Source: Cognaticolwellia mytili
GTDB taxonomy: Bacteria; Pseudomonadota; Gammaproteobacteria; Enterobacterales; Alteromonadaceae
Length of the DNA: 64,000 nt
Reading direction: 5' to 3'
Assembly: GCF_002104475.1 (NCBI RefSeq)
Contig: NZ_NBOF01000007.1
Span: forward strand, 124,001-188,000
Shown here: positions 43,922-53,702 of the stretch, one piece after another
How positions within the stretch are numbered: the stretch's first letter is position 1
Layout: each line of letters starts with the position of its first letter
Notes under the pieces: model-generated
Told to the model about the DNA's origin: nothing
The model's input: only the letters and a program-made list of their open reading frames with translations
The model's database searches: none
Position numbers and translations under genes: made by a program

Positions 43922-46353
43922 TATTCATTACCCTTCAAAGCATGAATAACTGGTTGGTTAATGTATTGTCGTAGCGGTAAATAACAGGCAAGCATTGAAA
44001 ATAACGAAATGACAGCGAGTGTCATAAGAAACAACGGCAGTAATTCTATGCTGATATAAGCAGTTAAGTTGTCACTAAAGCTGAAATATAAAACTAATAA
44101 TATAACCGTACTTATTATTAACCCCATAGATAATGCAGCGATATTATCTTTAAATATCATATTAGTAATATCTTTGCCTTTGGCACCTATTGCTATACGA
44201 GTGCCAATCTCAAAACGACGTATTCTAGTTGAATAACTTGAGATGCCATAAAGGCCGATAGCAGAGAGCACTAAGGTTAAAATAACTAGTATAAGAGCCG
44301 TAGTCATAACCACTACATACTTCATATTGACGACATTAATACTATCACTTAGCTTATCTAACTTAGTTAATGCAAATTGACTATCAATATCATTCAAGGT
44401 TTCTATTATTTGGGCTCGGTTGAGCGTCATATTTTCTTTAAGTTTTAATAGTAAGTATGTTGCCGTACCATAATTGGTTAAATAAAAGCGAGCAGGAACC
44501 TCCCGTTTCGTCGGCAATTGCAAATTGCTAATGACGCCGATAACAGTAAACGGCAGCGAGCCATCAACAGATAATTTATGGCCAATAACATCTAGATGGT
44601 TCAAAGCTAGTTGCTGTGAAAATGCTTCATTGATCAACGCAACAGGTGTCTGGTCACTAACATCTTGCTCACTAAACCCCGTACCGATAAGTATGCGTTG
44701 CTCCACCACTTCTAAATAATGCTGGTCAACATTACGATGAAATGGATAGTATTTTTTCGATGTTTTAATATCGGTCACGGAAAATTTAAAATTGTCATTT
44801 AATGGCGTGCGTGCAAAACTTACTTCTGCAATTTCAGGTAATAAACGTAGCTGCTGAGCCAACTCTTTTGCTTTATCTGCATACTCCTCCCAACCAAGCT
44901 GTTCTAAAGTCGCGACAGAAAATTCCATTTCTACAATATTTTTAGCACTAAAGCCTAAAGGTTTACTTAATTGTTGAACAATGTCTTTAATCAAGACCCC
45001 ACTTGAAAAAACCAATACCACTGAAAATATTATTTGACTACACATCAACCAAAAACTTATAGCTCTAGGGATTTGCTTAGCGTTCCCTTTGCCACTAGAA
45101 GTTAGCGCCTGCAACAAAGAGGTAGCATTAATGGTTTTAATGCTTAATTTAACAAAAAAGTAAGCCAAACACAGAGCAATTAAAGTGATAATAATAATTA
45201 CAAGGGCATGCAAACTTAATTCTTGAACCCTAGGTAACTGATCTGTAAATGCTAACCGTAAAACTTCAAAGCCAAGCTCTGATAAGCTTAATGCCGCAAT
45301 AGTCGACAAAAGCAGCAATAACACAGCTTCAATAAAAAGTGCTTCATTTATCTGCCGTTTATTAGCCCCCATAGCCATGCTTATCGCTATAGACCGATGC
45401 AAGCTGGCAGTACGACCAATAAATAGATTGGTAATGTTACTCGCTGCAATCAACACTAAGCCTATAGCTCCTGCCAATAAAAGCATGAGCACATAATAAT
45501 TATCTTTTATGAACACATCTTTCAATGGAGTAAAAGTAGTCTTTATGGTCCAGTGTTTGACATCTGACTGCCCGCTTACTTGGCTATGATAATAGTCATT
45601 CGCAATATTTGAATATAGCTGTTCAGCTTGTTTAATATTTGTTTTTGGCGCCAGCTTTGCAAACATAACAATATTTTTATCTGGCAATAACCAGTATTGT
45701 TGGTATTCAGAATTATTATAATCCCAAGGGAGCCATAACTGGTTAGCACGACCCTCTTGAAATAGTTGAGGTTCAAAAAATGATGGTGCGGTGACCCCTA
45801 TTATCGGATGGCTAACACCATTAATAATGACGCTTTCATTTAAAATATTGTCTTGACCATTGAATAAATTTTTCCACATTAAAAAGCTAATGACCGCACC
45901 AGGAGTATAATGATTCAAGCTATGTTCTTGGCTAAAGTATCGTCCTTTAGCCATCGGCGGTGTTAATAAGTTGAACCACTCAGGTGTCGTATAAAGTGTA
46001 TTCACCTTCGGCTGTCTTTGGTCTGAGGTTATTATTTCTTCGGTATAAAATGAAATAGCAGTATGGCTAATGATGCTTTTATTTTTATTAAACTCATTGT
46101 AAAGCTCGATTGCAGCAGGGTGGATAAAAGTATTGTTTGTTGCCATTAACTGGTCGTCGTATTGTGAATAAATCACTTTAACAAGTCGTTCTTGTTCAGG
46201 GTACGGTAACGGCTTTAACAACATCACGTAAGCCAATGTTAATACACACAGCAAAGCCCCTAATGTAATACCCATGGTTGAAACCACACCGAGTATAAAA
46301 ACAGGTTTATTTTTTAAACTTAAATATGCTTGTTTGATTAAATATAGACTCAT
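43921..46353 (-). CDS. MacB-like dual-FtsX ABC permease, system A first copy
   Basis: An 810-residue paralogue, the most diverged of the three: FILGVVSTMGITLGALLCVLTLAYVMLL, VLIAASNITNLFIGRTASLHR, SSGKGNAKQIPRA and C-terminal LSAIGLYGISSYSTRIRRFEIGTRIAIGAKG. Same eight-helix plan with two periplasmic domains, which in MacB relatives move substrate or transmit mechanical force rather than forming a transmembrane pore (family knowledge). It is 108 bp after the ATPase gene; a small hairpin (about 46394-46415) sits in that gap. Confidence 0.9.
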   Translation of the reverse strand: MSLYLIKQAYLSLKNKPVFILGVVSTMGITLGALLCVLTLAYVMLLKPLPYPEQERLVKVIYSQYDDQLMATNNTFIHPAAIELYNEFNKNKSIISHTAISFYTEEIITSDQRQPKVNTLYTTPEWFNLLTPPMAKGRYFSQEHSLNHYTPGAVISFLMWKNLFNGQDNILNESVIINGVSHPIIGVTAPSFFEPQLFQEGRANQLWLPWDYNNSEYQQYWLLPDKNIVMFAKLAPKTNIKQAEQLYSNIANDYYHSQVSGQSDVKHWTIKTTFTPLKDVFIKDNYYVLMLLLAGAIGLVLIAASNITNLFIGRTASLHRSIAISMAMGANKRQINEALFIEAVLLLLLSTIAALSLSELGFEVLRLAFTDQLPRVQELSLHALVIIIITLIALCLAYFFVKLSIKTINATSLLQALTSSGKGNAKQIPRAISFWLMCSQIIFSVVLVFSSGVLIKDIVQQLSKPLGFSAKNIVEMEFSVATLEQLGWEEYADKAKELAQQLRLLPEIAEVSFARTPLNDNFKFSVTDIKTSKKYYPFHRNVDQHYLEVVEQRILIGTGFSEQDVSDQTPVALINEAFSQQLALNHLDVIGHKLSVDGSLPFTVIGVISNLQLPTKREVPARFYLTNYGTATYLLLKLKENMTLNRAQIIETLNDIDSQFALTKLDKLSDSINVVNMKYVVVMTTALILVILTLVLSAIGLYGISSYSTRIRRFEIGTRIAIGAKGKDITNMIFKDNIAALSMGLIISTVILLVLYFSFSDNLTAYISIELLPLFLMTLAVISLFSMLACYLPLRQYINQPVIHALKGNE

Positions 46354-46461
46354 ATTCCATTACCCTGCATTAAAACCTAGCTCCTGAGCCTTCCTAAGTC
46401 AGTGTAAACACTTAGAGATAGCCCGTTAAAATTTAATGGTTTTATTCTATTGTTGTCAGTA

Positions 46462-47166
46462 CTAGCTAGCTATTTTCACTAGCGGTGCTTGCAAAATAGT
46501 GCCATCAAGTAATTGAATTTTTGTTTTTGCCATATCCGCATATCTAGGATCATGCGTTACCATGCAAATAGTGGTGCCTGACTCATTAAGTTTTTCTAGT
46601 ACGTCCATCACTAAGTCACCACTTTTAGAGTCAAGGTTTCCTGTTGGCTCATCAACTAGCAATATTGCCGGTTCAGCAACTAGCGCACGTGCTATTGCCA
46701 CGCGTTGCTGCTGACCACCTGAAAGTTGGTTAGGCTTGTGAGCAATACGGTGTGATAAACCCACTTGCTCTAAACATTGTGTAACTCTCTGTTTAATTTT
46801 TTTGCTATTAGGTTTTTCACTGCTATATCTCAGAGGAAGCGCAACGTTATCGAATACTGATAATTCATCAATTAAATTAAATGACTGAAATATAAAGCCA
46901 ATTTTTGCATTTCTTACTTCAGCTGCTTGATCAAGCGTTAGGTCGGTAACATTCACTCCTTCAATAAAATATTCTCCGGTTGTCGATACATCCAATAGGC
47001 CCATAATCGATAGTAATGTTGATTTTCCACAACCCGACGGACCTGATATCGAAACGTAGTCGCCTTTATTGATAGTAAAACTGATATCTTTAAGTGCATG
47101 GGTTTCTAACTCTTCAGTTTCAAATACTTTTGATATTTTCTTCATGGTTAATAGTGCTGTTGTCAT
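46462..47166 (-). CDS. ABC transporter ATP-binding protein, MacB/LolD type, system A
   Basis: A 234-residue ATPase. Walker A is GPSGCGKST; Q-loop region IGFIFQSFNLIDELSVFDNV; signature LSGGQQQRVAIARAL; Walker B ILLVDEPTGNLDS; H-loop MVTHD. The FQSFNL and GNLDS wording is typical of the MacB/LolD/FtsE group that pairs with FtsX-like permeases. It lies between the adaptor gene (44 bp upstream) and three permeases, so one ATPase must serve several permeases. Clearly paralogous to the ATPase at 56239. Confidence 0.95.
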   Translation of the reverse strand: MTTALLTMKKISKVFETEELETHALKDISFTINKGDYVSISGPSGCGKSTLLSIMGLLDVSTTGEYFIEGVNVTDLTLDQAAEVRNAKIGFIFQSFNLIDELSVFDNVALPLRYSSEKPNSKKIKQRVTQCLEQVGLSHRIAHKPNQLSGGQQQRVAIARALVAEPAILLVDEPTGNLDSKSGDLVMDVLEKLNESGTTICMVTHDPRYADMAKTKIQLLDGTILQAPLVKIAS

Positions 47167-47210
47167 TTCATCATCCTTTATTAATTGCTTACATTCGCAT
47201 CTTAAATAAT

Positions 47211-48458
47211 TTAATTAAGCGTAATTTCTTTGTTGGAATAGTTACTTAGATCTGAAATAACAAATCGGTCATCGGTATCAGCCCCTCGTATAATTTCAAT
47301 AAACTTTCCTGTTTTTTCACCAAACTCAATCGACACTTTAGTCGCTTGGTCTTCTGCATTATTAATTTGATAAAGTTCAGTAATAGTTTTTGCTACTGCA
47401 TTTACTGGACGAGCGATATATTTGATATTGCGTAGGGTTTTTGCAGTAATAACAGCATCAACGTTTTGTTGTGGTCTCGCACTATTGGGTAATGATTTTG
47501 GTAGTGACACTTCTACTTCTACCGTGTTGTCTGCAACGATAGGATCAATTCGAGTAACCATTCCCATTATTTTGTCTTGTCGGGTGTCAATTTCTACTTT
47601 TTGCCCAACCACAACATGCTGAACTTGGCTCTGTGGCACACGTATTAAAGCAATAAGTTCTTTCATACTACCAATTAAGGCAACTTCTTGACCCGGTGAT
47701 AAGCTTTGACCTAAAGTGACAGATAGCTTTTGTAGCACACCTTCAAAACCGGCTTTAACATCTAATTTTTCCATACGATTAATGGCAACATTCAACTTAC
47801 CTTGTTGCTGCTTAATGCGTTCAAGTACAATATTAATGCCTTCCTTATGTACGACTGAAAGTTGCGTAACTCTTTTATGTAATATCTCGATTCGCCTACT
47901 AAGCTGTTTCTCATTAAGTACACTTTCTTTATAAGCAAGTTGAGAAACTATGCCTTCACTGACAAGCTTTTCTTCCGCGCTTCGTCTTAACAGTGCCGTT
48001 TCAAACAATGCTTCTAATTCTGCCAATTGGCTTTCTTCATCAAGCAACTCACGTTGTTGGTTAACTTTTAGCTGCCGTAAGTTAGCATTTATTTGTGCTA
48101 GCTCTTGTTGAGCATTTTCAACTTGCTGCAATAGCTCAGGGTTAGCCAGCTTTACAATGACACTTTCTTTCGAGACTTTCGCCCCTGGTTTTAAGCGTAT
48201 TTCTTTAACTGTAGCTCGGGTTAATGTCGTGATCAGTTGTAGTTTTTCAGACGCTAGCTTGCCATAGCCTTCGACAGTAACATCAATATCGCCATTTTTT
48301 ACCGTGGCAAACAATAGCTCTTTCTTTGCAATACTCACCTGATTGAGCGTCGATTTAGTAAAAATTAAAAGCAATAATATGACTAAAGAAATACTAAAAA
48401 TACTGACATTTTTTTTATTAATTAGATTTTTTCTTGCTTTAGTTTTAACTACGTCCAT
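47211..48458 (-). CDS. HlyD/MacA-like periplasmic adaptor, system A
   Basis: A 415-residue protein with one N-terminal membrane anchor (FSISLVILLLLIFTKS, about 20-37). A lipoyl half (TLTRATVKEIRLKPGAKVSKE) is followed by a long coiled-coil at about 105-225, a second lipoyl half (AGFEGVLQKLSVTLGQSLSPG) and beta-barrel domains. MacA-type adaptors link MacB-type permeases to an outer-membrane channel. First gene of the system A export operon; a sigma-54-like promoter lies about 45 bp upstream of its ATG. Confidence 0.9.
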   Translation of the reverse strand: MDVVKTKARKNLINKKNVSIFSISLVILLLLIFTKSTLNQVSIAKKELLFATVKNGDIDVTVEGYGKLASEKLQLITTLTRATVKEIRLKPGAKVSKESVIVKLANPELLQQVENAQQELAQINANLRQLKVNQQRELLDEESQLAELEALFETALLRRSAEEKLVSEGIVSQLAYKESVLNEKQLSRRIEILHKRVTQLSVVHKEGINIVLERIKQQQGKLNVAINRMEKLDVKAGFEGVLQKLSVTLGQSLSPGQEVALIGSMKELIALIRVPQSQVQHVVVGQKVEIDTRQDKIMGMVTRIDPIVADNTVEVEVSLPKSLPNSARPQQNVDAVITAKTLRNIKYIARPVNAVAKTITELYQINNAEDQATKVSIEFGEKTGKFIEIIRGADTDDRFVISDLSNYSNKEITLN

Positions 48459-48499
48459 ATGCGTATTTTCTTTTGTTAAATTACATCACAGCTTTATAT

Positions 48500-48516
48500 A
48501 GCTATTCTTATGCCAA
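48500..48516 (-). promoter_or_regulatory. Putative sigma-54 promoter of export system A
   Basis: Minus-strand sequence TTGGCATAAGAATAGCT. The invariant GG and GC dinucleotides have the required spacing (first G to first G 12 bp), and TTGGCA is a perfect -24 box; the -12 box TAGCT deviates by one base from TTGCT. Predicted start near 48490 gives a leader of about 30 bases to the adaptor ATG. The neighbouring regulator carries a sigma-54-activator AAA+ domain, which fits. Confidence 0.6.
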
Positions 48517-48572
48517 AAATAATTACATTAAAAAACATAAAGATAAAACAAAACTTAAGTTCAAAGAACAAA

Positions 48573-48615
48573 AAAGTCCGATAATGAACTGCAAAAAAGT
48601 TCGTTATCGGACTTT
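48573..48615. repeat. Long inverted repeat upstream of export system A (enhancer or terminator)
   Basis: Arms of 17 bp, 48573-48589 and 48599-48615, with one mismatch; the core is GTCCGATAATGAAC paired with GTTCGTTATCGGAC around a 9-nt loop. Centred about 105 bp upstream of the predicted sigma-54 start, the usual place for an activator binding site. Next to it, GTTCAAAGAAC (48559-48569) is another small palindrome. On the minus strand the second arm runs into T6, so a terminator for the kinase transcript is an equally simple reading. Confidence 0.75.
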
Positions 48616-48713
48616 GGGAGCAACCAAAACAAGAAAACAGTGCCTTCTTATTGAGTGCATTTATATAGTGGCTAGTTGTTTTTTCTCTACAACTAATCGC
48701 TATTTTCTTTACT

Positions 48714-48748
48714 AAAAAAAGCGGAAAAATAGCTCATTAGCTCTCCGC
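48714..48748 (-). terminator. Probable terminator at the end of the system A kinase gene
   Basis: On the minus strand GCGGA (48748-48744) pairs with TCCGC (48725-48721) around an inner AGCT/AGCT pairing, then T7. The stop codon of the kinase lies within the hairpin. Internal bulges make it weaker than the others in the window. Confidence 0.6.
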
Positions 48749-50017
48749 ATGAACAGGTAACACAATCATCACTGTAACACCCTTCTCGTCATTATTATGC
48801 AATTCCAACATGCCATGATGTTGTTCAATAACTCGACGGCAAAAACTAAGTCCGATTCCTTGTCCTTGTAACTTGGTAGTATATAGCGGGACAAAAAGAT
48901 TCTCTAAATGACTAAAGCCTTGACCATTATCAACAATATCAATCACGGTAAATTGTTCTTGTTTAGTGAAGTTTAACTCAACTTTATTTGCGCCAGCCTC
49001 TTGTGCATTTTTAACTAAGTTAATCATAACTTGCTCGAAAAAAGTGCGATCAGCCCAAACTTCAGTAGCATTACCTGTTGAAGTAACAGTAAGGCTAGGG
49101 TACATATTAGCAATCGACTTAGTGATAAATTCAACCGACAGATTTTGGCAGCTCAATTGGTATTCCTGCGACAATGAACTATATCGGTTAACGAAGTTTT
49201 GCAAATGCAGGCAACGCTCAGTGATAACATTGAGTATCATTTTGTCGCGTTCATTATCAGATTTATCCAATAAAGTTTCAGCCATAGAAGAAACCGGCGT
49301 TAGAGAGTTTCGGATTTCATGGGTCAATACTCGTATAATTTGTTGCCAAGCTTTTAGCTGGTTTTCTCGCAGTGCTGATTCGATATTAATAAAAACTAAT
49401 AATTGATGGGTTTGCCCATCATTTAAAAACTCACTACTACGTATTTGCCACATTTTCCGACGACTACCGTCTTTAAACTGCCATGCGCCGCCGGCATACT
49501 CAAGATCGAGTAAATCAGCTGAGGCATGGCGAATCATTTGCCAGGGCTGCTTAAACAGCTGCGAAAAAGCATCGTTTCCAAAGGTTAATTGCTGTTTTTG
49601 ATCGAAAACGAGTACAGGTGTATCTAACTGTCCAATTAATTGATAGACAAGAAAGGCGTGCTGATCATGACGCGACTTTTGCGTTTGTAATTGTATACTT
49701 AGCTGTTTTAACTGTTGATGAAAGTCTTTAACTTTACCGCTAGAAAATGCTGATTTAGCAAATTGGTTATAGTCTTCCTGCGTAATAGCATCGATATGCA
49801 AGGTTGCACGAGTAAACGCCTTTAACACGCGGGTTTTTATGCTGGCATTAAGCCATAAACACAGACCTAAAATGCTAAGCTCACCTAAAAGAATCCATTG
49901 CCATTTAATGGCGAGTTGCCATGTCCATAGGCCAAAAAACAGTGCGATTGGCATAAAGAACCACAAGAGCTTGTATTGTAAATAGCCCTCTAAAGAATCA
50001 GTTTTACGCAAGGTCAT
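48737..50017 (-). CDS. NtrB-like sensor histidine kinase, system A
   Basis: A 426-residue kinase. Two N-terminal membrane helices (LLWFFMPIALFFGLW, WILLGELSILGLCLWL) have almost no periplasmic loop, so it senses within or near the membrane. A PAS-like domain lies at about 125-215 (DTPVLVFDQKQQLTFGNDAF). The phospho-acceptor is in VLTHEIRNSLTPVSSM; ATP-binding N-box MINLVKNAQEAGA, DNGQGFS and GQGIGLSFCRRVIE follow. It overlaps the regulator gene by 14 bp. Such intramembrane-sensing kinases beside MacB-like exporters often respond to envelope or peptide stress (general knowledge). Confidence 0.92.
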   Translation of the reverse strand: MTLRKTDSLEGYLQYKLLWFFMPIALFFGLWTWQLAIKWQWILLGELSILGLCLWLNASIKTRVLKAFTRATLHIDAITQEDYNQFAKSAFSSGKVKDFHQQLKQLSIQLQTQKSRHDQHAFLVYQLIGQLDTPVLVFDQKQQLTFGNDAFSQLFKQPWQMIRHASADLLDLEYAGGAWQFKDGSRRKMWQIRSSEFLNDGQTHQLLVFINIESALRENQLKAWQQIIRVLTHEIRNSLTPVSSMAETLLDKSDNERDKMILNVITERCLHLQNFVNRYSSLSQEYQLSCQNLSVEFITKSIANMYPSLTVTSTGNATEVWADRTFFEQVMINLVKNAQEAGANKVELNFTKQEQFTVIDIVDNGQGFSHLENLFVPLYTTKLQGQGIGLSFCRRVIEQHHGMLELHNNDEKGVTVMIVLPVHAES

Positions 50018-51344
50018 ATTTCTCTATTCTTCTATACATTGATGACTTAGTTAACCCTAAGAGTATTGCTGCTTTGGGCACACTATTTTCTGTTGCAGCT
50101 AATGCTTGTTTGATTAAGTTCACCTCGGCTTCTGCCAATGTCATAAACGGTATCGAGTCATTTGTAGACTTGGGTGATAAATGTAAATCCTCACCGGTTA
50201 TCTCACTTTCTTGCGCCAGCAATAGCGCCCGCTCAACAAGATGTGATAATTCTCGAATGTTACCCGGCCAATGATAATCAAGTAATGCTTTTTTTGCCGA
50301 TAAGCTCAGTACTTTAATTTCACGCTTATATTTAGTGCAAAACTTACTAATAAAGAATTCGGTTAAGGCAATAATGTCCTCGGTTCGTTCTTTTAAAGCT
50401 GGCACGCGAAACTCAATAGTATTCAAACGGTAGTAAAGATCTTCCCGAAACAAGCCTTTTACCAACAGATCAGAAAAATTGCCATTGGTAGCAGAAATAA
50501 TTCGAATATTTGATTTTTTTGTCTCACTAGAGCCCAATACTTCATATTCGCCATTTTCTAACACTCGCAGTAGCTTTGCTTGTTGTGACAACGGAATATT
50601 GGCAATTTCATCAAGAAACAATGTACCTTTTTCAGCAAGTTCAAAACGCCCAACACGAGCGTTTTTTGCATCAGTGAATGCGCCTTTTTTATGGCCAAAC
50701 ATTTCACTTTCAAATAGCATTTCTGAAATTGCGCCCATATTCACAGAGATAAGCGTTTCATTTTTTCGTAAAGATTGCTGGTGAATACTTCGCGCTAAGT
50801 CGCTTTTCCCTGTACCATTATCTCCGGTCAATAACACACTGACATCAGTATCAGCAACCGCTGTTATCTTCTTGTTGAGTTGTATCATACAGGGTGACTG
50901 CCATTGATACTCATCACGCTTACTATCAGATAATTGTTGTTTCAGTTGCGTGTTTTGTTGCTGCAAGGTGTTATAGCTTAGCTGCTGTTCAACGACATGC
51001 AGCAACTGCTTATTTCGCCACGGTTTTTCAATAAAATCTGTAGCCCCCAACCTCATTGCTTGCACAACTAAATCGGTATTTGACCACGCTGTCATCGCCA
51101 CACGTGGAATAGTTATTTTCATGGTTTGTAGCCACGTTAGAAATGCAATGCCCTCATCACCAGATGATGTATCTAACGAATAGTTCATATCCAGAATAAT
51201 CAAAGACACTGGGTGTGACTGCAACATAACTTGTGCCATCTGAGGATTGTCAGCTTCGATGACTTGATAACCTTGTCCTTCAAGTAGAATCGCGAGACTC
51301 AGGCGAATATCAGGGCGATCTTCTACGACTAAAATACAAGCCAT
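50004..51344 (-). CDS. NtrC-like sigma-54-dependent response regulator, system A
   Basis: A 446-residue protein with receiver, AAA+ and Fis-type HTH domains. Phospho-acceptor Asp52 lies in SLIILDMNYSLDTSSGDEG; Walker A is GDNGTGKSD; the sigma-54 contact loop is GAFTDA instead of GAFTGA; Walker B is GTLFLDEI. The C-terminal helix-turn-helix is PKAAILLGLTKSSMYRRIEK. Together with the downstream kinase it probably activates the exporter operon. Paralogous to the regulator at 59555, including the same loop variant. Confidence 0.94.
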   Translation of the reverse strand: MACILVVEDRPDIRLSLAILLEGQGYQVIEADNPQMAQVMLQSHPVSLIILDMNYSLDTSSGDEGIAFLTWLQTMKITIPRVAMTAWSNTDLVVQAMRLGATDFIEKPWRNKQLLHVVEQQLSYNTLQQQNTQLKQQLSDSKRDEYQWQSPCMIQLNKKITAVADTDVSVLLTGDNGTGKSDLARSIHQQSLRKNETLISVNMGAISEMLFESEMFGHKKGAFTDAKNARVGRFELAEKGTLFLDEIANIPLSQQAKLLRVLENGEYEVLGSSETKKSNIRIISATNGNFSDLLVKGLFREDLYYRLNTIEFRVPALKERTEDIIALTEFFISKFCTKYKREIKVLSLSAKKALLDYHWPGNIRELSHLVERALLLAQESEITGEDLHLSPKSTNDSIPFMTLAEAEVNLIKQALAATENSVPKAAILLGLTKSSMYRRIEKYDLA

Positions 51345-51503
51345 GGGGGAACATAACCTAACAATAAATACAATGATGTCGACATGGTAACGTAAAAATT
51401 ACACTAAACGAAAAATTAATTATTCATTTAATTTCAGCTATTGTGAGCAAGACTAGGTCGCTGGGTTGTTTTTAGTTGGCTTCGCCTTTCAAACAAAATG
51501 GCC

Positions 51504-52901
51504 TTAGCCATTAACGAGAAAATGCACCCAAATACTGGCGAAATACCCTAGTGCGATCACCGGAGTCCATTTTAAGTGAGTAAAAAAAGTATACTGGCCG
51601 CGCGCTTGCCCCATTAAAGCAACACCAGCAGCAGAGCCAATTGAGAGTAAGCTTCCACCAACGCCAGCAGTTAACGTAACGAGTAGCCACTGTAGTTGAC
51701 TCATTTCTGGTTGCATCGACAATACCGCAAACATCACCGGAATATTATCAACAATAGCTGACAATATACCCACTAGAATATTAGCTGTTGTTGGCCCAAG
51801 CTCACCATAAATAAAGCTCGAGGTTAATGATAAGTAACCAATAAAACCCAAACCGCCAACGGCAAGAATAACCCCATAGAAAAAGAATAAAGTATCCCAC
51901 TCGGCTTTAGCGATTTTATCGAAGATATCAAAGTCATCTTCCACTTCGTGACTGGTAGGGATGTCTGATTTATCAATGTGTGTGTTGCCAAATTCTCGTA
52001 GGTAGAAACCATAAAATTTCAAATAGGCTAATCCCGTCATCATGCCAAACACTGGTGGTAAATGAAGGAAATTATGGAAGCTAACAGCCGTTACTATTGT
52101 CGCTAGAAATAAGCCAACAATGACCAAGCCACCTTTTTTAATTTTTACTTGTTCCGCTGCGATCGCATCAGGTTTTCCTAATGGTAAAGCAAATTGCATA
52201 ATCAATGCAGGTATTAAAAAGTTGACTACTGAAGGTATAAATAATTTAAAGAATGTTTCAAAATCAATAAGTCCCTTTTGCCAAACCATTAGCGTTGTAA
52301 TATCACCAAATGGGCTAAATGCACCGCCAGCATTTGCAGCAACCACAATATTGACACAGCCAATAGCAATAAATTTTGGCTTTCCTTGCCCAACTGCAAG
52401 TATTACCGCACACATAATCAAGGCGGTTGTTAGGTTATCGGCAATTGGCGAAATGAAAAAAGCCAAAATGCCCGTTAACCAAAATAAAGCTCGATAACTA
52501 AAGCCCTTAATGATTAAAACATCTCGTAAGGCATCAAATACTTGCCGCTCTAACATAGAGTTTATGTAAGTCATGGCAACAAGGAGGAAGAAAAATAGCT
52601 CGGCATATTCTAAAAAATTATGCCTAATCGCCACTTCAGCTGAGTGAATGTCACCCACCTGTTGGTATATTACAGCAATGAATACCCAAATAAGTCCTGC
52701 CGCTAACAACATCGGCTTAGACTTACGCATATGAAATTTTTCTTCAAATATCACGAATACGTAAGCTAGAGCAAAGATCGCTAACGCAGCAAAGCCAACC
52801 CAATGCGAAGTCAACGAGATTGCTTCGGTAGATATTCCATTCGCAAAAGTAGGGAAGCAGGCTAATACACTTAATATGACTAATAATAATTTCAAAACCA
52901 A
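51504..52901 (-). CDS. nhaD: Na+/H+ antiporter NhaD
   Basis: A 465-residue membrane protein with about 12-13 helices after an N-terminal signal-like segment (LLLVILSVLACFPTFA). It shows ion transporter superfamily features: FFISPIADNLTTALIMCAVILAVG and VNIVVAANAGGAFSPFGDITTLMVW, both strongly conserved in NhaD, plus the repeat-related AIVDNIPVMFAVLSM. It exchanges cytoplasmic Na+ for protons and is common in marine and haloalkaliphilic gammaproteobacteria. Located after the AIM24-like gene in the same orientation (51 bp); unrelated to the exporters beside it. Confidence 0.94.
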   Translation of the reverse strand: MVLKLLLVILSVLACFPTFANGISTEAISLTSHWVGFAALAIFALAYVFVIFEEKFHMRKSKPMLLAAGLIWVFIAVIYQQVGDIHSAEVAIRHNFLEYAELFFFLLVAMTYINSMLERQVFDALRDVLIIKGFSYRALFWLTGILAFFISPIADNLTTALIMCAVILAVGQGKPKFIAIGCVNIVVAANAGGAFSPFGDITTLMVWQKGLIDFETFFKLFIPSVVNFLIPALIMQFALPLGKPDAIAAEQVKIKKGGLVIVGLFLATIVTAVSFHNFLHLPPVFGMMTGLAYLKFYGFYLREFGNTHIDKSDIPTSHEVEDDFDIFDKIAKAEWDTLFFFYGVILAVGGLGFIGYLSLTSSFIYGELGPTTANILVGILSAIVDNIPVMFAVLSMQPEMSQLQWLLVTLTAGVGGSLLSIGSAAGVALMGQARGQYTFFTHLKWTPVIALGYFASIWVHFLVNG

Positions 52902-52952
52902 CTACCTTCCACTTTACTCAGAACTTACGTAACTCAATTTTTCATTTAAGAC

Positions 52953-53702
52953 TTAAGACTCTCCAGTATTACTGCCACCAATTTTAGGTGCATGCTGAAT
53001 AATACGGTCAGCTAAACGAGAAAACGGTAAACTCTGCAACCAAACTTTACCATGGCCAGAAAGCGTCGCTATAAATAAGCCTTCGCCACCGAACAGCATA
53101 CTTTTTAAGCCTTTAGTCATTTCAATATCATAATCAACGCCATCACTAAAACCAACTAAACACCCCGTATCAACTCGTAAAGTTTCACCGTTAAGCTCTT
53201 TTTCTATGATTGTACCGCCAGCATGTAAAAATGCTAAACCATCACCTTCAAGACGCTCTAAAATAAAGCCTTCGCCGCCAAAAAAACCACTACCTAAACG
53301 TTTGTTAAAAGTGACATCTATCTTGGTCCCTAACGCTGCACATAAAAAGGCATCTTTTTGACAAGTAACACCACCACCAATATCAGCAAGATCAACACTA
53401 ATAATTGAACCAGGATAAGGTGCGGCAAAGGCTACTGTTTTACGGTTATTATCATGATTGGTAAAATGAGTCATAAATACCGACTCGCCTGTCATCATGC
53501 GTTTCCCTGCAGAGAATAACTTCCCCATAATGCCTTGGTTAACATCTGAACCATCACCCATTTTTGTTTCAAATTCAATGCCATCTTCCATGTAATTCAT
53601 TGCACCGGCTTCAGCAATAACGGTTTCATCTTGGTCGAGCTCAATTTCGACCATCTGCATTGACTGACCAATAATTTTATAATCTATTTCATGGCTTCTC
53701 AT
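52953..53702 (-). CDS. TIGR00266 / AIM24 family protein
   Basis: A 249-residue protein; the start is ATG 53702, 7 nt after AAGGAAAG; an upstream ATG at 53741 is unsupported. Gly-rich beta-helical or sandwich repeats are visible: [57 protein letters not shown]. These are hallmarks of the AIM24/TIGR00266 family, whose molecular role is not known in bacteria. No signal peptide. Divergent from dsbA-like across 233 bp and upstream of nhaD. Confidence 0.9.
   Translation of the reverse strand: MRSHEIDYKIIGQSMQMVEIELDQDETVIAEAGAMNYMEDGIEFETKMGDGSDVNQGIMGKLFSAGKRMMTGESVFMTHFTNHDNNRKTVAFAAPYPGSIISVDLADIGGGVTCQKDAFLCAALGTKIDVTFNKRLGSGFFGGEGFILERLEGDGLAFLHAGGTIIEKELNGETLRVDTGCLVGFSDGVDYDIEMTKGLKSMLFGGEGLFIATLSGHGKVWLQSLPFSRLADRIIQHAPKIGGSNTGES

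Noticed and set aside
48473-48715. Open frame of 80 codons on the plus strand in the gap upstream of export system A
   Set aside because: Lys/Tyr-rich low-complexity translation, no ribosome site, and it covers the inverted repeat and the sigma-54-like promoter.
50004-51344. Identifying the system A pair as the PrsK/PrsR regulators of PEP-CTERM genes
   Set aside because: The kinase has only two N-terminal helices and a PAS-like domain, and both pairs are tied to ABC exporters, not to the PEP-CTERM gene.
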